A DNA stretch of 64,000 nt. Source: Streptomyces griseicoloratus. Lineage in GTDB: Bacteria; Actinomycetota; Actinomycetes; Streptomycetales; Streptomycetaceae. Both the position numbers and the translations under genes were made by a program. Location: the NCBI RefSeq assembly GCF_014534645.1, contig NZ_JACVQF010000241.1, forward strand, positions 1 to 64,000, in the 5' to 3' direction. Each line of letters begins with the position of its first letter. Within the stretch, counting starts at the first letter, position 1. Below, in pieces: positions 9,428 through 18,638 of the stretch. The notes under the pieces are model-generated. The model searched no databases. It was not told the DNA's origin and saw only the letters and a program-made list of their open reading frames with translations.

Positions 9428-11662
9428 TCAGGCCCGCTCGACCAGTTCGAGCGCCTGGGCGGGAGTCGGGGCGTGGGGGCGTTCGTCGAACGGGACGACG
9501 GGCAGCGGCGTCCGTTCACCGAGGAAGACGCGCCGCACGACGCGTTCGGCTGCGTGTCCGTCGTCGAATTCGCAGAAACGCCGGCGGAAGGCGTCCCGGC
9601 GCTCGGCGGTCTCCGGGTTGTCGTACTCGCCGGAGGCGAGGAGCCGGAGCAGCTCGGCCTGGGTGGTCGCCACCGCGCCCGGCGGCTCCTCGAGCAGGTT
9701 GAAGTAGGTGCCGCGCACGGCGGAGTAGACGTCCCAGTCGGGGGCGTAGCTGATGATCGGACGGTCCAGCACGGCGTAGTCGAACATCGCCGAGGAGTAG
9801 TCCGTGATCAGGGCGTCCGCGGCGAGGTACAGCTCCTCCACCCGGGGGTGCCCGGAGACGTCGACGATCCGGCCGGTGCGGCGCAGTTCGGCGACGTGCG
9901 GGGAGCTGCCGTAGAAGTAGTGGCCGCGCACCAGCAGGGTCACGTCGGGGCCGAGTTCCTTCGCGAACCGGGCGAGGTCCAGGGGCGGGGTGAAGCCCGG
10001 CTGGTACTCGCGATGGGTCGGCATGTACAGGAACGCCTTGGTGCCGTCGGCCAGTCCGAGAGCGGCACGGGCCCGGCGCACGTCCTCGGGGCCGGCGTTG
10101 ACGAGGACGTCGTTGCGCGGGTAGCCGGTCTCCAGCGTGGTGTAGGAGCAGGGGTAGACCCGCTCCCAGACCACGGTCGAGAACCGGTTGGAGCTGATGC
10201 TGAAGTCCCAGCGGTCGCAGCGCTCCAGCAGCTTGACGAAGTCCATGTCCGTGGAGGCCGGGTACTTCTGCTGGTCCAGGCCCATGGTCTTCAGCGGAGT
10301 GCCGTGGTGGGTCTGCACATGGATCTGGCCCTCGCGCTTGACCACGGCGTCCGCGAAGTTGACGTTGTTCACCAGGTACTTGGCACGGGCCAGGGCCGCC
10401 CAGTACTCGCGGGAGCCCACGCGGACGTAGTCCACGCCCTTGGGCACCCGGGCCACGGCGTCCGGCCGGATGGCCCACACGCGGCGCACGTGCGGGGCGA
10501 GACGGGCCAGTTCGGCGTCGATGGCGGCGGGGTTGCAGGAGACGCTGCGGCTCCAGTACGCGGAGAACAGGGCCAGGTTCTCGTCCAGCGGCATCCTCAG
10601 CTGGGACTGGTAGAAGACGCCCATCGCGCTGCGCTTGGACCGGTTGATGGCGGTGCGGGCGCGGGTCCTGGCCGTCTGGCGGAGCTTCACCGCGGTCATG
10701 GCGCTCACCATGGTCGCGTACGCGTCGCGCTCCAGCATCCCGTACTTGTGGCCGCGGCCGCCGCCCGGCCGCTCGAAGCCCTCGGGCAGGCGGGCGCGGT
10801 AGTCGGCCGAGGCGCGGTGGAAGAACTCCGCCCGCGCGTCCTGCGGCAGGCGGCCCGGGCGCTCCAGAATGGTCAGGTAGTGGTCGACCATCTTGCGGAA
10901 CAACGGGCCGCGCCACTCGGCCAGTTCCTCGTGCGCGTCGAGGTAGTCGAAGACGCGGCGGTACTGGTCGAAGACGTCGAAGTGCTTGCGGCTGACCGTC
11001 TTGAGGATGTTGCCGCCCTCGCGGCGCTGCCGGTAGTGCACGCAGACGCGGTCCAGCAGGGCGATCCGCTCGGCGCTGATCAGGGAGCAGAACGTCCAGG
11101 GGGCGTCCTCGTAGTAGCCGGGCGGGAAGGTGAGGCCGGTACGGGCGATGAAGTCGCGCCGGTAGGCCTTGTTCCAGACGATCTGCAGCAGGTCGAGCAG
11201 TTTCGGGCGCTCGGCGAGGGAGAAGGTCCGCGTCTCGTCGTCGCTCTTGAGCAGGTCCGCCCGCAGGTTGGGGCGGATCCTGCCGTCCCAGTAGGTGCGG
11301 GCGTAGTCGTAGATGAGTATCTCGGGATTGCCGGTGGCTTCGAGCCGGTCGGATATCGCCGTGAGCGCACCGGCGGACAGCGTGTCGTCACTGTCCAGAA
11401 ACAGGACGTAATCGCCCTCGGCCTTTTCCAGTCCGGCGTTGCGCGCCCGCCCCAGCCCCACGTTTTCCGTGAGGTGAATCACACGAATCCGCGTGTCCCG
11501 TTCCGCGTACTCGTCGAGAATGGCCCCTGACCCGTCCGGCGAACAGTCGTCGACCGCGATGATCTCGAAGTCCGTGTAGTCCTGTCCGAGCACGGAGTCA
11601 AGGCACTCGGGCAGATAGCCCTGCACCTTGTACACGGGGACGACGAGAGAGAGTTTGGGCAT
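9428..11662 (-). CDS. GT2 glycosyltransferase / CDP-glycerol glycerophosphotransferase fusion (744 aa)
   Basis: This is a shorter relative of the next gene in the operon. A GT2 domain (residues 1 to about 280; VPVYKVQGYLPECLDS, AVDDCSPDGS, LDSDD) joins directly to a glycerophosphotransferase domain (about 370-740; HHGTPLKTMG, ISSNRFST, YMPTHREY, ITDYSSAMFDY, EFDDGHAAERVV). It lacks the long middle region of the 1187-residue protein. ATG 11662 is the first start giving a clean GT2 N-terminus; AGG lies 8 nt upstream. It is first in a two-gene operon and divergent from the epimerase gene across 335 bp. The pair may act as primer and polymerase, but which does which cannot be read from sequence. 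Confidence 0.85.
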   Translation of the reverse strand: MPKLSLVVPVYKVQGYLPECLDSVLGQDYTDFEIIAVDDCSPDGSGAILDEYAERDTRIRVIHLTENVGLGRARNAGLEKAEGDYVLFLDSDDTLSAGALTAISDRLEATGNPEILIYDYARTYWDGRIRPNLRADLLKSDDETRTFSLAERPKLLDLLQIVWNKAYRRDFIARTGLTFPPGYYEDAPWTFCSLISAERIALLDRVCVHYRQRREGGNILKTVSRKHFDVFDQYRRVFDYLDAHEELAEWRGPLFRKMVDHYLTILERPGRLPQDARAEFFHRASADYRARLPEGFERPGGGRGHKYGMLERDAYATMVSAMTAVKLRQTARTRARTAINRSKRSAMGVFYQSQLRMPLDENLALFSAYWSRSVSCNPAAIDAELARLAPHVRRVWAIRPDAVARVPKGVDYVRVGSREYWAALARAKYLVNNVNFADAVVKREGQIHVQTHHGTPLKTMGLDQQKYPASTDMDFVKLLERCDRWDFSISSNRFSTVVWERVYPCSYTTLETGYPRNDVLVNAGPEDVRRARAALGLADGTKAFLYMPTHREYQPGFTPPLDLARFAKELGPDVTLLVRGHYFYGSSPHVAELRRTGRIVDVSGHPRVEELYLAADALITDYSSAMFDYAVLDRPIISYAPDWDVYSAVRGTYFNLLEEPPGAVATTQAELLRLLASGEYDNPETAERRDAFRRRFCEFDDGHAAERVVRRVFLGERTPLPVVPFDERPHAPTPAQALELVERA

Positions 11663-11997
11663 CCTTACAACCTGTTCCGAGAACTGACCACGGGACCGCG
11701 GGCTGGTACCGGAACGCGCTCCGGGCGCCGGTGGGCCGGGAGCGCGCCGCCGGATCAGCGTAAAGGATTCACGTGAAGTTTCCGCGGGCACGGTAGCCGG
11801 ACAGTCTGTGGCTTGCCACTGCCGGAAATGGCCGGATCCGGAGGCTTGAATCGGTCCCTTGGAAGCGGCTGGAGAACTTCCTCACATTCAATCCCCCCTG
11901 TCCCCTTTTATTGACTTCCGTCCCATGCGCCCGACTCGATTTTCGCGAGCCCAGGAACGAGTCTGCACCCAGAGACGGAGACCTGGGAGGCATGAGG
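11663..11997. promoter_or_regulatory. Divergent intergenic region between the glycopolymer operon and galE-like gene
   Basis: This 335-bp spacer must hold promoters for both directions. On the + strand TTGACT (11911-11916) is followed about 18 bp later by CTCGAT (11935-11940), a possible promoter for the epimerase. The stretch around 11880-11945 is visibly more AT-rich than its surroundings, as expected of a promoter. I see no clear operator, and no convincing -10/-35 pair for the leftward operon. Confidence 0.35.
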
Positions 11998-12969
11998 ATG
12001 AGCTGGCTGGTCACGGGCGGAGCCGGGTACATCGGCGCGCATGTGGTGCGCGCGCTGGTCGAGGGCGGTGAGCGCGTGGTCGTGTACGACGACCTGTCCA
12101 CCGGCAGCGCCGACCGGGTGCCCGCCGGGGTGCCGCTGGTCGTCGGCAGCGTGCTGGACCCGGCCCTCCTGGAGCGGGCCATTCGTGACCATGCTGTGAC
12201 AGGTGTGGTGCACATCGCGGCCAAGAAGCAGGTGGGGGAGTCGGTCGAGCAGCCCCTGCGCTACTACCGGGAGAACGTGACGGGCCTGCAGACCCTCCTG
12301 GAGGCCATGACGGCCTGCGGGGTGGACCGGCTCGTCTTCTCCTCGTCCGCCGCCGTCTACGGCATGCCGGACGTGGACCTCGTCACGGAGGACACCCCGT
12401 GCGCGCCGATGAGCCCCTACGGCGAGAGCAAGCTGATCGGCGAGTGGCTGATCAGTGCCGCCGCGCGCGCCCACGGCGTCCGCGCCGCGTCGCTGCGCTA
12501 CTTCAACGTCGCCGGCGCGGCCGCCCCCGAACTGGCCGACTCCGGTGTGTTCAACCTCATTCCCATGGTCTTCGAGCGCCTGGAGGCCGGTGACGCCCCG
12601 CGGATCTTCGGCGCCGACTACGACACGCCCGACGGCACCTGCGTACGGGACTACATCCACGTCCTGGACATCGCCTCCGCCCACCTCGCGGCGGCCCGGC
12701 GGCTGACGGACGCCCCGGCCGGAACGGCGCTCACCCTCAACATCGGACGCGGTGAGGGCAGTTCGGTCCGGGAGATGGTGGACCGCATCCTCAAGGTCAC
12801 CGGCCAGGAGGACGTCGCCCCCCAGGTGACCGCCCGCCGGCCCGGCGACCCGGCCCGCGTCGTCGCCTCCGCCGACCGCGCCCGCGAGGAGCTGGGCTGG
12901 TCGGCCCGGCACGGCCTCGACGACATGATCGAGTCGGCCTGGCAGGGCTGGTGCCACCGACGCGGCTGA
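11998..12969 (+). CDS. galE: UDP-glucose 4-epimerase-type NAD-dependent epimerase
   Basis: The 323-residue short-chain dehydrogenase/reductase begins with the NAD-binding TGGAGYIGAH. It has the catalytic Ser in FSSSAAVYG and the YxxxK pair in SPYGESK. Length and order match GalE (UDP-glucose/UDP-galactose interconversion). Two ATGs follow a GGGAGG box; the second, at 11998, is 7 nt away and is preferred over the one only 1 nt away (11992). Beside teichoic-acid genes it may supply UDP-galactose or UDP-GalNAc for polymer decoration rather than for galactose catabolism, since no galT or galK is nearby. Other C4-epimerases of this family cannot be excluded. Confidence 0.85.
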   Translation: MSWLVTGGAGYIGAHVVRALVEGGERVVVYDDLSTGSADRVPAGVPLVVGSVLDPALLERAIRDHAVTGVVHIAAKKQVGESVEQPLRYYRENVTGLQTLLEAMTACGVDRLVFSSSAAVYGMPDVDLVTEDTPCAPMSPYGESKLIGEWLISAAARAHGVRAASLRYFNVAGAAAPELADSGVFNLIPMVFERLEAGDAPRIFGADYDTPDGTCVRDYIHVLDIASAHLAAARRLTDAPAGTALTLNIGRGEGSSVREMVDRILKVTGQEDVAPQVTARRPGDPARVVASADRAREELGWSARHGLDDMIESAWQGWCHRRG

Positions 12970-13071
12970 GCCGGCCGGAGACGACAGGAGGGCACTCCGT
13001 ACGCCCGAGGTGACGTACCCCACTTCCCGCGCCCCCGGCGCGCGTTGCCGCCCCGCGTGCCGGTGGTGCCG

Positions 13072-15174
13072 CTAGCGGGGGCCGGGGCCCTCCGGCGGGG
13101 CGGTGGTGGTCAGCGGTGCGGTCTCGTGCCGCGGCGCGGGAAGTTCCGTCTGCCAGGGTGCCGTGGGCTCCGCGGCCAGCCGCCGGGCCATCCGCGCCCG
13201 GTGCTCCCCGGCCGCCGCGCGCAGCGCCCGTACGGCCCGCGCGAAGCGCTCCTGCGAGGACGGCTCGGCCGGACCCAGCAGCCGTAGCGTCAGGGCGGCG
13301 CGCGCCCCGGCCAGTTCGTCCCGCTCCGGGTGCCGGACCGCGTCCAGCAGCCGCGGCACCCCGGCCGCGTCCGGCGTCAGCACGGTCGCCGCCGCCACCG
13401 TCGGGCAGGCCCTGCGGAACGCGTCCTCCGTGAGCCCGCCGGTGTTCGCCACCGCGTACGGCTTGCCGCTCGCCAGGAAGTCGCTGATCACGCTCGACAC
13501 GTCGCTGATCAGCAAGTCGGCCCGGTTGAAGCAGGAGTAGAGCGCGGGCCGGGCGTCCGTGACGACCTGGTGCTCCCACTCGGGCAGCGAGGCCCAGTAC
13601 GCCTCCTCCCACGCGGCGGTCGCCCGCGCCACCTCACCGGCCCGCCCCGGTGCCGGCTCCGACTGACGCAGCATCCGCTCCACCTGGTCGGCGGTGGGCC
13701 GCAGACCGGTGGCGGTGAGCCGTCCCAGCTCCGCCGTCCGGCGCTGCAGTTCCGCCGCCGCGGACGCCGGCGGGCGCGGCCCCGTCCGTTCCCGGTTCGC
13801 CGCCCGCACCAGCTCACGGATGCGCAGGTCGGCGGCGCGGGCCCGCGGATCCACCGAACCGGTCAGCGGATGCGGCTTGTACAGCAGCCGCACGCCCGGG
13901 TCCGCGAGCAGCGCCCGCACGAGGTTCTCGCCCGCCGTGACCACCGACGTGTTGCCGGGGTTGCCGTCCCAGCCCTCCCAGGTCGGCGCGTACAGCACCG
14001 TCGTGTACGGGCCGGCGGGCGGCCCGGCGTACGGCCGTACGGCCTCCAGCTGCGGGCGGCCGATCTCCACCACGTCCTTGTCCTCGACGCCGACCTCGGC
14101 CAGCGCGTACCGCTCCCGCGCCGCCGGCCCGGCCACCCACACCTCGTCGTACGCCTTCGCGTACGGGTTGCACGAGGACAGCTTGTCGCTCTCCCCGTGG
14201 TTGACGAACGCGTGCTTGATCGTGGGGATCCGCAGCACCTGGGAGGTCTTGCCGGAGTTCGAGGGGTGCAGCAGGACCTCCAGGGTGGAGTGCTCCAGGC
14301 GCATCAGCGTCGACACCTTCGGCAGGCACACGACGGGGATGTCGGTCGCCGCGATGCGCTGCACCATGAACCGCTCGCGCAGCACGATCAGCGGACGCCC
14401 CTTCAGCCTCGCCAGCGGCTCCAGCCACATGTTCGCCTGGTACGCCGAGGACGCGCCGCCGGAGAAGTACAGACCGACGGTGGGCCGGTACTCCGCCAGC
14501 CACCCCTCGAACCAGTCGAGCACCTCCTGCTCGCCCGCCGGGCGGCGCCCCGGCAGCAGCCTCAGCAGCAGCGTGCCGAGGCCGGCCAGCGCCGCCGTCA
14601 GGGACACCGCGAGGCCGGCCGCGCCGTACACCGGCGCGTCGGTGGCCGCCGTGGCCAGCAGTCCGGCCGTCGACGGCAGCCCGAAGACCGGCAGCCGGTG
14701 TCCGGGACGGCGCAGCAGCACGGGCGGCGCCGGGGACAGCCGCAGCGCCGAGGCGTCGATGTTCCGGGTCACCACGGGCAGCGTCCGGCTGCGCCGGACC
14801 AGGACCGAGACCGCCTGGATGGCGCAGTGCAGCCCGTAGAAGGCGAGCAGACCGGCGACGAGCGGGGCGTAGACCGTCTCCCGGTCCTGCTCGCCGAGCC
14901 GCAGCAGGCCCACCACGAGCAGCAGGTCCCGCAGCACGTGCCGCACCGTGAGGTCGGCGTGGGACTTGGCGAACAGCGACAGCATGCCCCGTTGCCAGCG
15001 GTACACCACCCCCTCGGCGGCCACCGAACCGGCGGTCGCGGCGAGCAGCAGCGGCACGTGCGGCAGCAGCGCGCCCACGGCCTGTGCGAGGAAGGCGGCC
15101 GCCAGCCCGCCCAGGACGAGCAGCTTCACGACGGTCTGCCGACGGGGGAGGCGGCGGGGCACGGGTAGGGGCAC
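13072..15174 (-). CDS. Membrane-anchored CDP-glycerol glycerophosphotransferase-family protein
   Basis: This 700-residue protein begins with a run of hydrophobic segments (about residues 12-60, 95-135 and a pair around 170-210), then a Glyphos_transf-type domain. The landmarks are FVNHGESDKLSSCNPYAKAYD, VLYAPTWEGWDG, LLYKPHPLTGSVDP and ADLLISDVSSVISDF. Between the last two lies an insertion of about 100 residues, Arg/Ala-rich and probably helical, absent from the two other transferases of this cluster. The GTG at 15174 has GGAG 9 nt upstream; the frame stays open far upstream, but that part is antisense to proB. It converges with the epimerase and diverges from proB. A role in making or exporting a glycerol-phosphate polymer at the membrane is inferred. 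Confidence 0.75.
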   Translation of the reverse strand: MPLPVPRRLPRRQTVVKLLVLGGLAAAFLAQAVGALLPHVPLLLAATAGSVAAEGVVYRWQRGMLSLFAKSHADLTVRHVLRDLLLVVGLLRLGEQDRETVYAPLVAGLLAFYGLHCAIQAVSVLVRRSRTLPVVTRNIDASALRLSPAPPVLLRRPGHRLPVFGLPSTAGLLATAATDAPVYGAAGLAVSLTAALAGLGTLLLRLLPGRRPAGEQEVLDWFEGWLAEYRPTVGLYFSGGASSAYQANMWLEPLARLKGRPLIVLRERFMVQRIAATDIPVVCLPKVSTLMRLEHSTLEVLLHPSNSGKTSQVLRIPTIKHAFVNHGESDKLSSCNPYAKAYDEVWVAGPAARERYALAEVGVEDKDVVEIGRPQLEAVRPYAGPPAGPYTTVLYAPTWEGWDGNPGNTSVVTAGENLVRALLADPGVRLLYKPHPLTGSVDPRARAADLRIRELVRAANRERTGPRPPASAAAELQRRTAELGRLTATGLRPTADQVERMLRQSEPAPGRAGEVARATAAWEEAYWASLPEWEHQVVTDARPALYSCFNRADLLISDVSSVISDFLASGKPYAVANTGGLTEDAFRRACPTVAAATVLTPDAAGVPRLLDAVRHPERDELAGARAALTLRLLGPAEPSSQERFARAVRALRAAAGEHRARMARRLAAEPTAPWQTELPAPRHETAPLTTTAPPEGPGPR

Positions 15175-15393
15175 TGCGGTTCGCTCCAGGCTGGTCGCGC
15201 ATCGGACATCCGGGTTAACGCCCGCCGACCTGCCGACGACACGCGGGTGTTGTCCGGGCGCCCCGTGACGACGAGGTGCCGTGGCCCGGCTGTCCGCAGC
15301 CTGGACCGCGGCGCCGCCGGCCATCCCGTTCGCGTAGATTGCCTGGCGAGCGTGCGGACCGGCGCGTGGCGACGCGAGAGGACAGACAGCACA

Positions 15394-16521
15394 GTGGCAG
15401 GGGCAAGGCAGGCCGCGGGCGAGGCCCGCAGGATCGTGGTCAAGGTCGGTTCCTCCTCGCTGACCACCGCGTCGGGCGGGCTGGACGCCGACCGCGTGGA
15501 CGCGCTCGTCGACGTGCTGGCCAAGGTGCGCAGCGGCGGGGAGCGGGAGATCGTCCTCGTCTCCTCCGGGGCCATCGCCGCCGGACTCGCCCCGCTGGGC
15601 CTGCGCCGCCGGCCCAGGGACCTGGCCCGCCAGCAGGCCGCCGCCAGCGTCGGCCAGGGCCTGCTGGTGGCCCGCTACACCGCGTCCTTCGCCCGGTACG
15701 GGGTCCGGGTCGGCCAGGTGCTGCTGACGTCCGACGACATGAGCCGCCGCTCCCACCACCGCAACGCCTCCCGCACCCTGGACAAGCTGCTCGCGATGGG
15801 CGCCCTGCCGGTGGTCAACGAGAACGACACCGTCGCCACCGACGAGATCCGCTTCGGCGACAACGACCGGCTCGCCGCCCTCGTCGCCCACCTGGTCCAC
15901 GCCGACCTGCTGGTGCTGCTGTCCGACGTGGACGGCGTCTACGACGGCGACCCGGGCAAGCCCGGCACCTCGCGGATAGCGGAGGTGCGGGGACCGGCCG
16001 ACCTGGCGGACGTCGAGATCGGCAGCGCCGGCAAGGCGGGCGTCGGCACCGGCGGCATGGTCACCAAGGTCGAGGCGGCCCGGATCGCCGCCGCCGCCGG
16101 CATCCCCGTGGTGCTGACCAGCGCGGTCCACGCGGCCGACGCCCTGGTAGGCGGGGACACGGGCACCTACTTCCATCCCACCGGCAAGCGCTCGGCCGAC
16201 CGGCTGCTGTGGCTCCAGCACGCGTCCACCCCGCAGGGGGCGATCACGCTCGACGACGGGGCGGTGCGCGCGGTCGTGGAGGGCCGCAAGTCGCTGCTGC
16301 CGGCCGGGATCGCCGGCGTGGAGGGCGAGTTCAGCGCCGGCGACCCGGTCGAGCTGCGGGACGGCGAGGGCCGTGCGGTGGCCCGGGGGCTGGTCAGCTT
16401 CGACGCCAAGGAGATCCCCCGCCTGATCGGCCGCTCCACCCGGGAACTGGCGCGCGAACTCGGACCGGCGTACGAACGCGAGGTCGTACACAGGGACGAT
16501 CTGGTGATCCTGCACCCGTAA
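15394..16521 (+). CDS. proB: Glutamate 5-kinase
   Basis: The 375-residue enzyme phosphorylates glutamate as the first step of proline synthesis. The amino-acid-kinase domain shows IVVKVGSSSLTT, VSSGAIAAG, NENDTVATDEIRFGDNDRL and LLSDVDGVYDGDP. The C-terminal 80-100 residues form the PUA domain (SLLPAGIAGVEGEF). GTG 15394 gives the standard start with a GAGAGGA about 11 nt upstream; the open frame extends 49 codons further up without family resemblance. proA, the next enzyme, follows after one small gene. Confidence 0.93.
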   Translation: MAGARQAAGEARRIVVKVGSSSLTTASGGLDADRVDALVDVLAKVRSGGEREIVLVSSGAIAAGLAPLGLRRRPRDLARQQAAASVGQGLLVARYTASFARYGVRVGQVLLTSDDMSRRSHHRNASRTLDKLLAMGALPVVNENDTVATDEIRFGDNDRLAALVAHLVHADLLVLLSDVDGVYDGDPGKPGTSRIAEVRGPADLADVEIGSAGKAGVGTGGMVTKVEAARIAAAAGIPVVLTSAVHAADALVGGDTGTYFHPTGKRSADRLLWLQHASTPQGAITLDDGAVRAVVEGRKSLLPAGIAGVEGEFSAGDPVELRDGEGRAVARGLVSFDAKEIPRLIGRSTRELARELGPAYEREVVHRDDLVILHP

Positions 16522-16656
16522 TCGGTCGAATCGTCCCCGAATCGGTGGTGGACGTTCCGCAAAACCGCCCCGCGATCTTCCGTCGCCTGCTCAACTTTCC
16601 TCAGGACGGGCCCGGCCGACCGCCGGGTCGCATGCGCGTGCGTGAAGGAGGCCGTC

Positions 16657-17166
16657 GTGAGCGGAGTGCGCCCTGGGACACCGGTGTCCCGCGGTGGTGC
16701 CGGCTCGCGGGGCGGTGCCGGTTCACGCGGTGGCACCGGCCCTCGCGCGGCCGGTGCCGGTGAGGAGCGGACCCTGACGAGCGTCGCCGCCGGGGACCGG
16801 TTCCGGGGCGAGGAGCCGGCGCACACCCCTCGCCTGTGGCACGTCACCCTCAGCGTCTCCGGCGCCCGGGCGCCGCTCACCGAGGTGCGGCGCGCCCTGG
16901 AGCAGCTCGCCCACGACCACCCCTTCCTGCTGACGAGCAGGTACGCCGACGACCACGCGGAGATCCGGTACTGGGAGGAGGCCCGCGACCTGCACGACGC
17001 CGCCGCCGTCGCCCTGCGCCTGTGGGGCGAGCACCGGCAGACCGCCGGGCTGCCGCCCTGGGAGATCGTCGGCCTGGAGGTCATCGACCGCGTCACCTAC
17101 CACCAGCGCATCGCCGCGGGATACGGGCCGGCACCGGCCACGCCCGTCGGGGTTCACCCCTTCTGA
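16657..17166 (+). CDS. Conserved actinobacterial protein of unknown function between proB and proA
   Basis: The 169-residue soluble protein has an N-terminal low-complexity stretch of SRGGAG-type repeats (about residues 10-35). A compact, conserved-looking C-terminal part follows (PRLWHVTLSVSG, a long helix VRRALEQLAHDHPFLL, and WEIVGLEVIDRVTYHQRI). I do not recognise a catalytic motif. The GTG at 16657 has an excellent AAGGAGG 5 nt upstream; the GTG 15 nt earlier would overlap that box. It lies between proB (135 bp) and proA (73 bp), on the same strand, so a link to proline synthesis is possible but unproven. Confidence 0.65.
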   Translation: MSGVRPGTPVSRGGAGSRGGAGSRGGTGPRAAGAGEERTLTSVAAGDRFRGEEPAHTPRLWHVTLSVSGARAPLTEVRRALEQLAHDHPFLLTSRYADDHAEIRYWEEARDLHDAAAVALRLWGEHRQTAGLPPWEIVGLEVIDRVTYHQRIAAGYGPAPATPVGVHPF

Positions 17167-17227
17167 GACACGCCCACGCGGTGTCTCGGGTCGTGGGACG
17201 GCCGACGAACGCCCCTGACCGGCGCAC

Positions 17228-17233
17228 TACCCT
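17228..17233 (+). promoter_or_regulatory. -10-like hexamer TACCCT, proA (leaderless pattern)
   Basis: TACCCT ends 6 nt before the proA ATG, and no Shine-Dalgarno sequence precedes that ATG. This spacing puts the transcription start on the start codon itself. No convincing -35 is visible. Confidence 0.45.
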
Positions 17234-17239
17234 TCCCTC

Positions 17240-18526
17240 ATGACCACGCTCTCGCCGTACGACTCGATGTCCCCGGTCACCCGGGCCGCCTACCGGGCCA
17301 AGGCCGCCGCGGCCGACCTCGCGCCGCTGCCGCGGGCCGCCAAGGACGACGCGCTGCTCGCCGTCGCGGACGCGCTGGAGGTCCGTACCAGCGAGATCGT
17401 CGAGGCCAACGCCCAGGACGTGGCGAGGGCCCGCGCCGCCGGGACGTCCGAGGCCATCGTCGACCGGCTGACCCTCACCCCGGAGCGGGTCCGCGCCATC
17501 GCCTCCGACGTGCGGGACGTCGTCGCGCTGCCCGACCCGGTCGGCGAGGTCGTGCGCGGCTCCACGCTGCCCAACGGCATCGACCTGCGCCAGGTGCGGG
17601 TGCCGCTCGGCGTGGTCGGCATCATCTACGAGGGCCGGCCCAACGTCACGGTCGACGCCGCCGCCCTGTGCCTGAAGTCCGGCAACGCCGTGCTGCTGCG
17701 CGGATCGTCCTCCGCCTACCAGTCGAACACCGCCCTCGTCCGGGTGATCCGCGACGCCGTGGGCGGCGCCGGACTGCCCGCCGACGCCGTGCAGCTGGTG
17801 CCCGGGGAGAGCCGCGAGAGCGTGCGCGAGCTGATGCGCGCCCGGGGCCTGGTCGACGTCCTCATCCCGCGCGGCGGCGCCTCCCTGATCAACACCGTCG
17901 TCCAGGAGTCCACCGTCCCGGTCATCGAGACCGGCACCGGCAACTGCCACGTCTACGTCGACGCGCAGGCCGACCTCGACATGGCCGTCGACATCCTGGT
18001 CAACTCCAAGGCGCAGCGCGTCAGCGTCTGCAACGCCGCCGAGACGCTCCTGGTCCACCAGGACATCGCCGCCGAGTTCCTGCCCCGCGCCCTGGACGCC
18101 CTCGCCGACGCCGGCGTCACCGTGCACGCCGACGAGCGGGTGATGGCCTACGCGAAGGACTCCCGGGCGACGGTCGTGGAGGCCGTGCCGGAGGACTGGG
18201 AGACGGAGTACCTGTCGTACGACATCGCCGCCGCGGTCGTCGACTCCCTCGACAAGGCGGTCGAGCACATCCGGCTGTGGACCTCGGGTCACACGGAGGC
18301 GATCGTGACGACCTCCCAGCAGGCCGCCCGCCGCTTCACCCAGCTGGTCGACTCCACCACGGTTGCGGTGAACGCCTCCACGCGCTTCACCGACGGCGGC
18401 CAGTTCGGCTTCGGCGCCGAGATCGGCATCTCCACGCAGAAGCTGCACGCCCGGGGCCCGATGGGCCTGCCGGAGCTGACCAGCACCAAGTACATCGTCA
18501 CCGGCGACGGGCACGTACGGCGCTGA
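17240..18526 (+). CDS. proA: Gamma-glutamyl phosphate reductase
   Basis: The 428-residue enzyme reduces glutamyl-5-phosphate to glutamate semialdehyde in proline synthesis. It is full length for ProA, with [17 protein letters not shown], the aldehyde-dehydrogenase-like region around the catalytic Cys ([13 protein letters not shown]) and the C-terminal [21 protein letters not shown] (positions 18412-18474). The ATG lacks a ribosome-binding site and is preceded by TACCCT at 6 nt, so a leaderless message is likely. Confidence 0.95.
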   Translation: MTTLSPYDSMSPVTRAAYRAKAAAADLAPLPRAAKDDALLAVADALEVRTSEIVEANAQDVARARAAGTSEAIVDRLTLTPERVRAIASDVRDVVALPDPVGEVVRGSTLPNGIDLRQVRVPLGVVGIIYEGRPNVTVDAAALCLKSGNAVLLRGSSSAYQSNTALVRVIRDAVGGAGLPADAVQLVPGESRESVRELMRARGLVDVLIPRGGASLINTVVQESTVPVIETGTGNCHVYVDAQADLDMAVDILVNSKAQRVSVCNAAETLLVHQDIAAEFLPRALDALADAGVTVHADERVMAYAKDSRATVVEAVPEDWETEYLSYDIAAAVVDSLDKAVEHIRLWTSGHTEAIVTTSQQAARRFTQLVDSTTVAVNASTRFTDGGQFGFGAEIGISTQKLHARGPMGLPELTSTKYIVTGDGHVRR

Positions 18527-18626
18527 ACGCACGGCATGCGCCCCCGGGGCCGTCCGTAACCCGGTCGGGGCATCTCGCCCACGGGATGAATTTCCATACC
18601 GTCTGCCCAAATTGACCCCCCAGGTC

Positions 18627-18632
18627 TACTCT
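18627..18632 (+). promoter_or_regulatory. -10-like hexamer TACTCT, first VVFDE-motif gene (leaderless pattern)
   Basis: TACTCT is followed by exactly 6 nt and then GTG 18639. The same hexamer and spacing occur before the related downstream gene at 19303, which supports this start. Confidence 0.45.
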
Positions 18633-18638
18633 GGATCC

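Noticed and set aside
5892-9707. A very long open frame on the plus strand across the glycopolymer transferase genes
   Set aside because: It is exactly antisense to the 1187-residue transferase and reads as Val/Gly/Leu/Arg low-complexity sequence with no family resemblance; GC-rich third positions keep the opposite strand open.
15175-16515. An upstream extension of the membrane-anchored transferase frame across the proB region
   Set aside because: This part is antisense to proB, has no protein-like features, and a good ribosome-binding site with GTG at 15174 gives the natural start.
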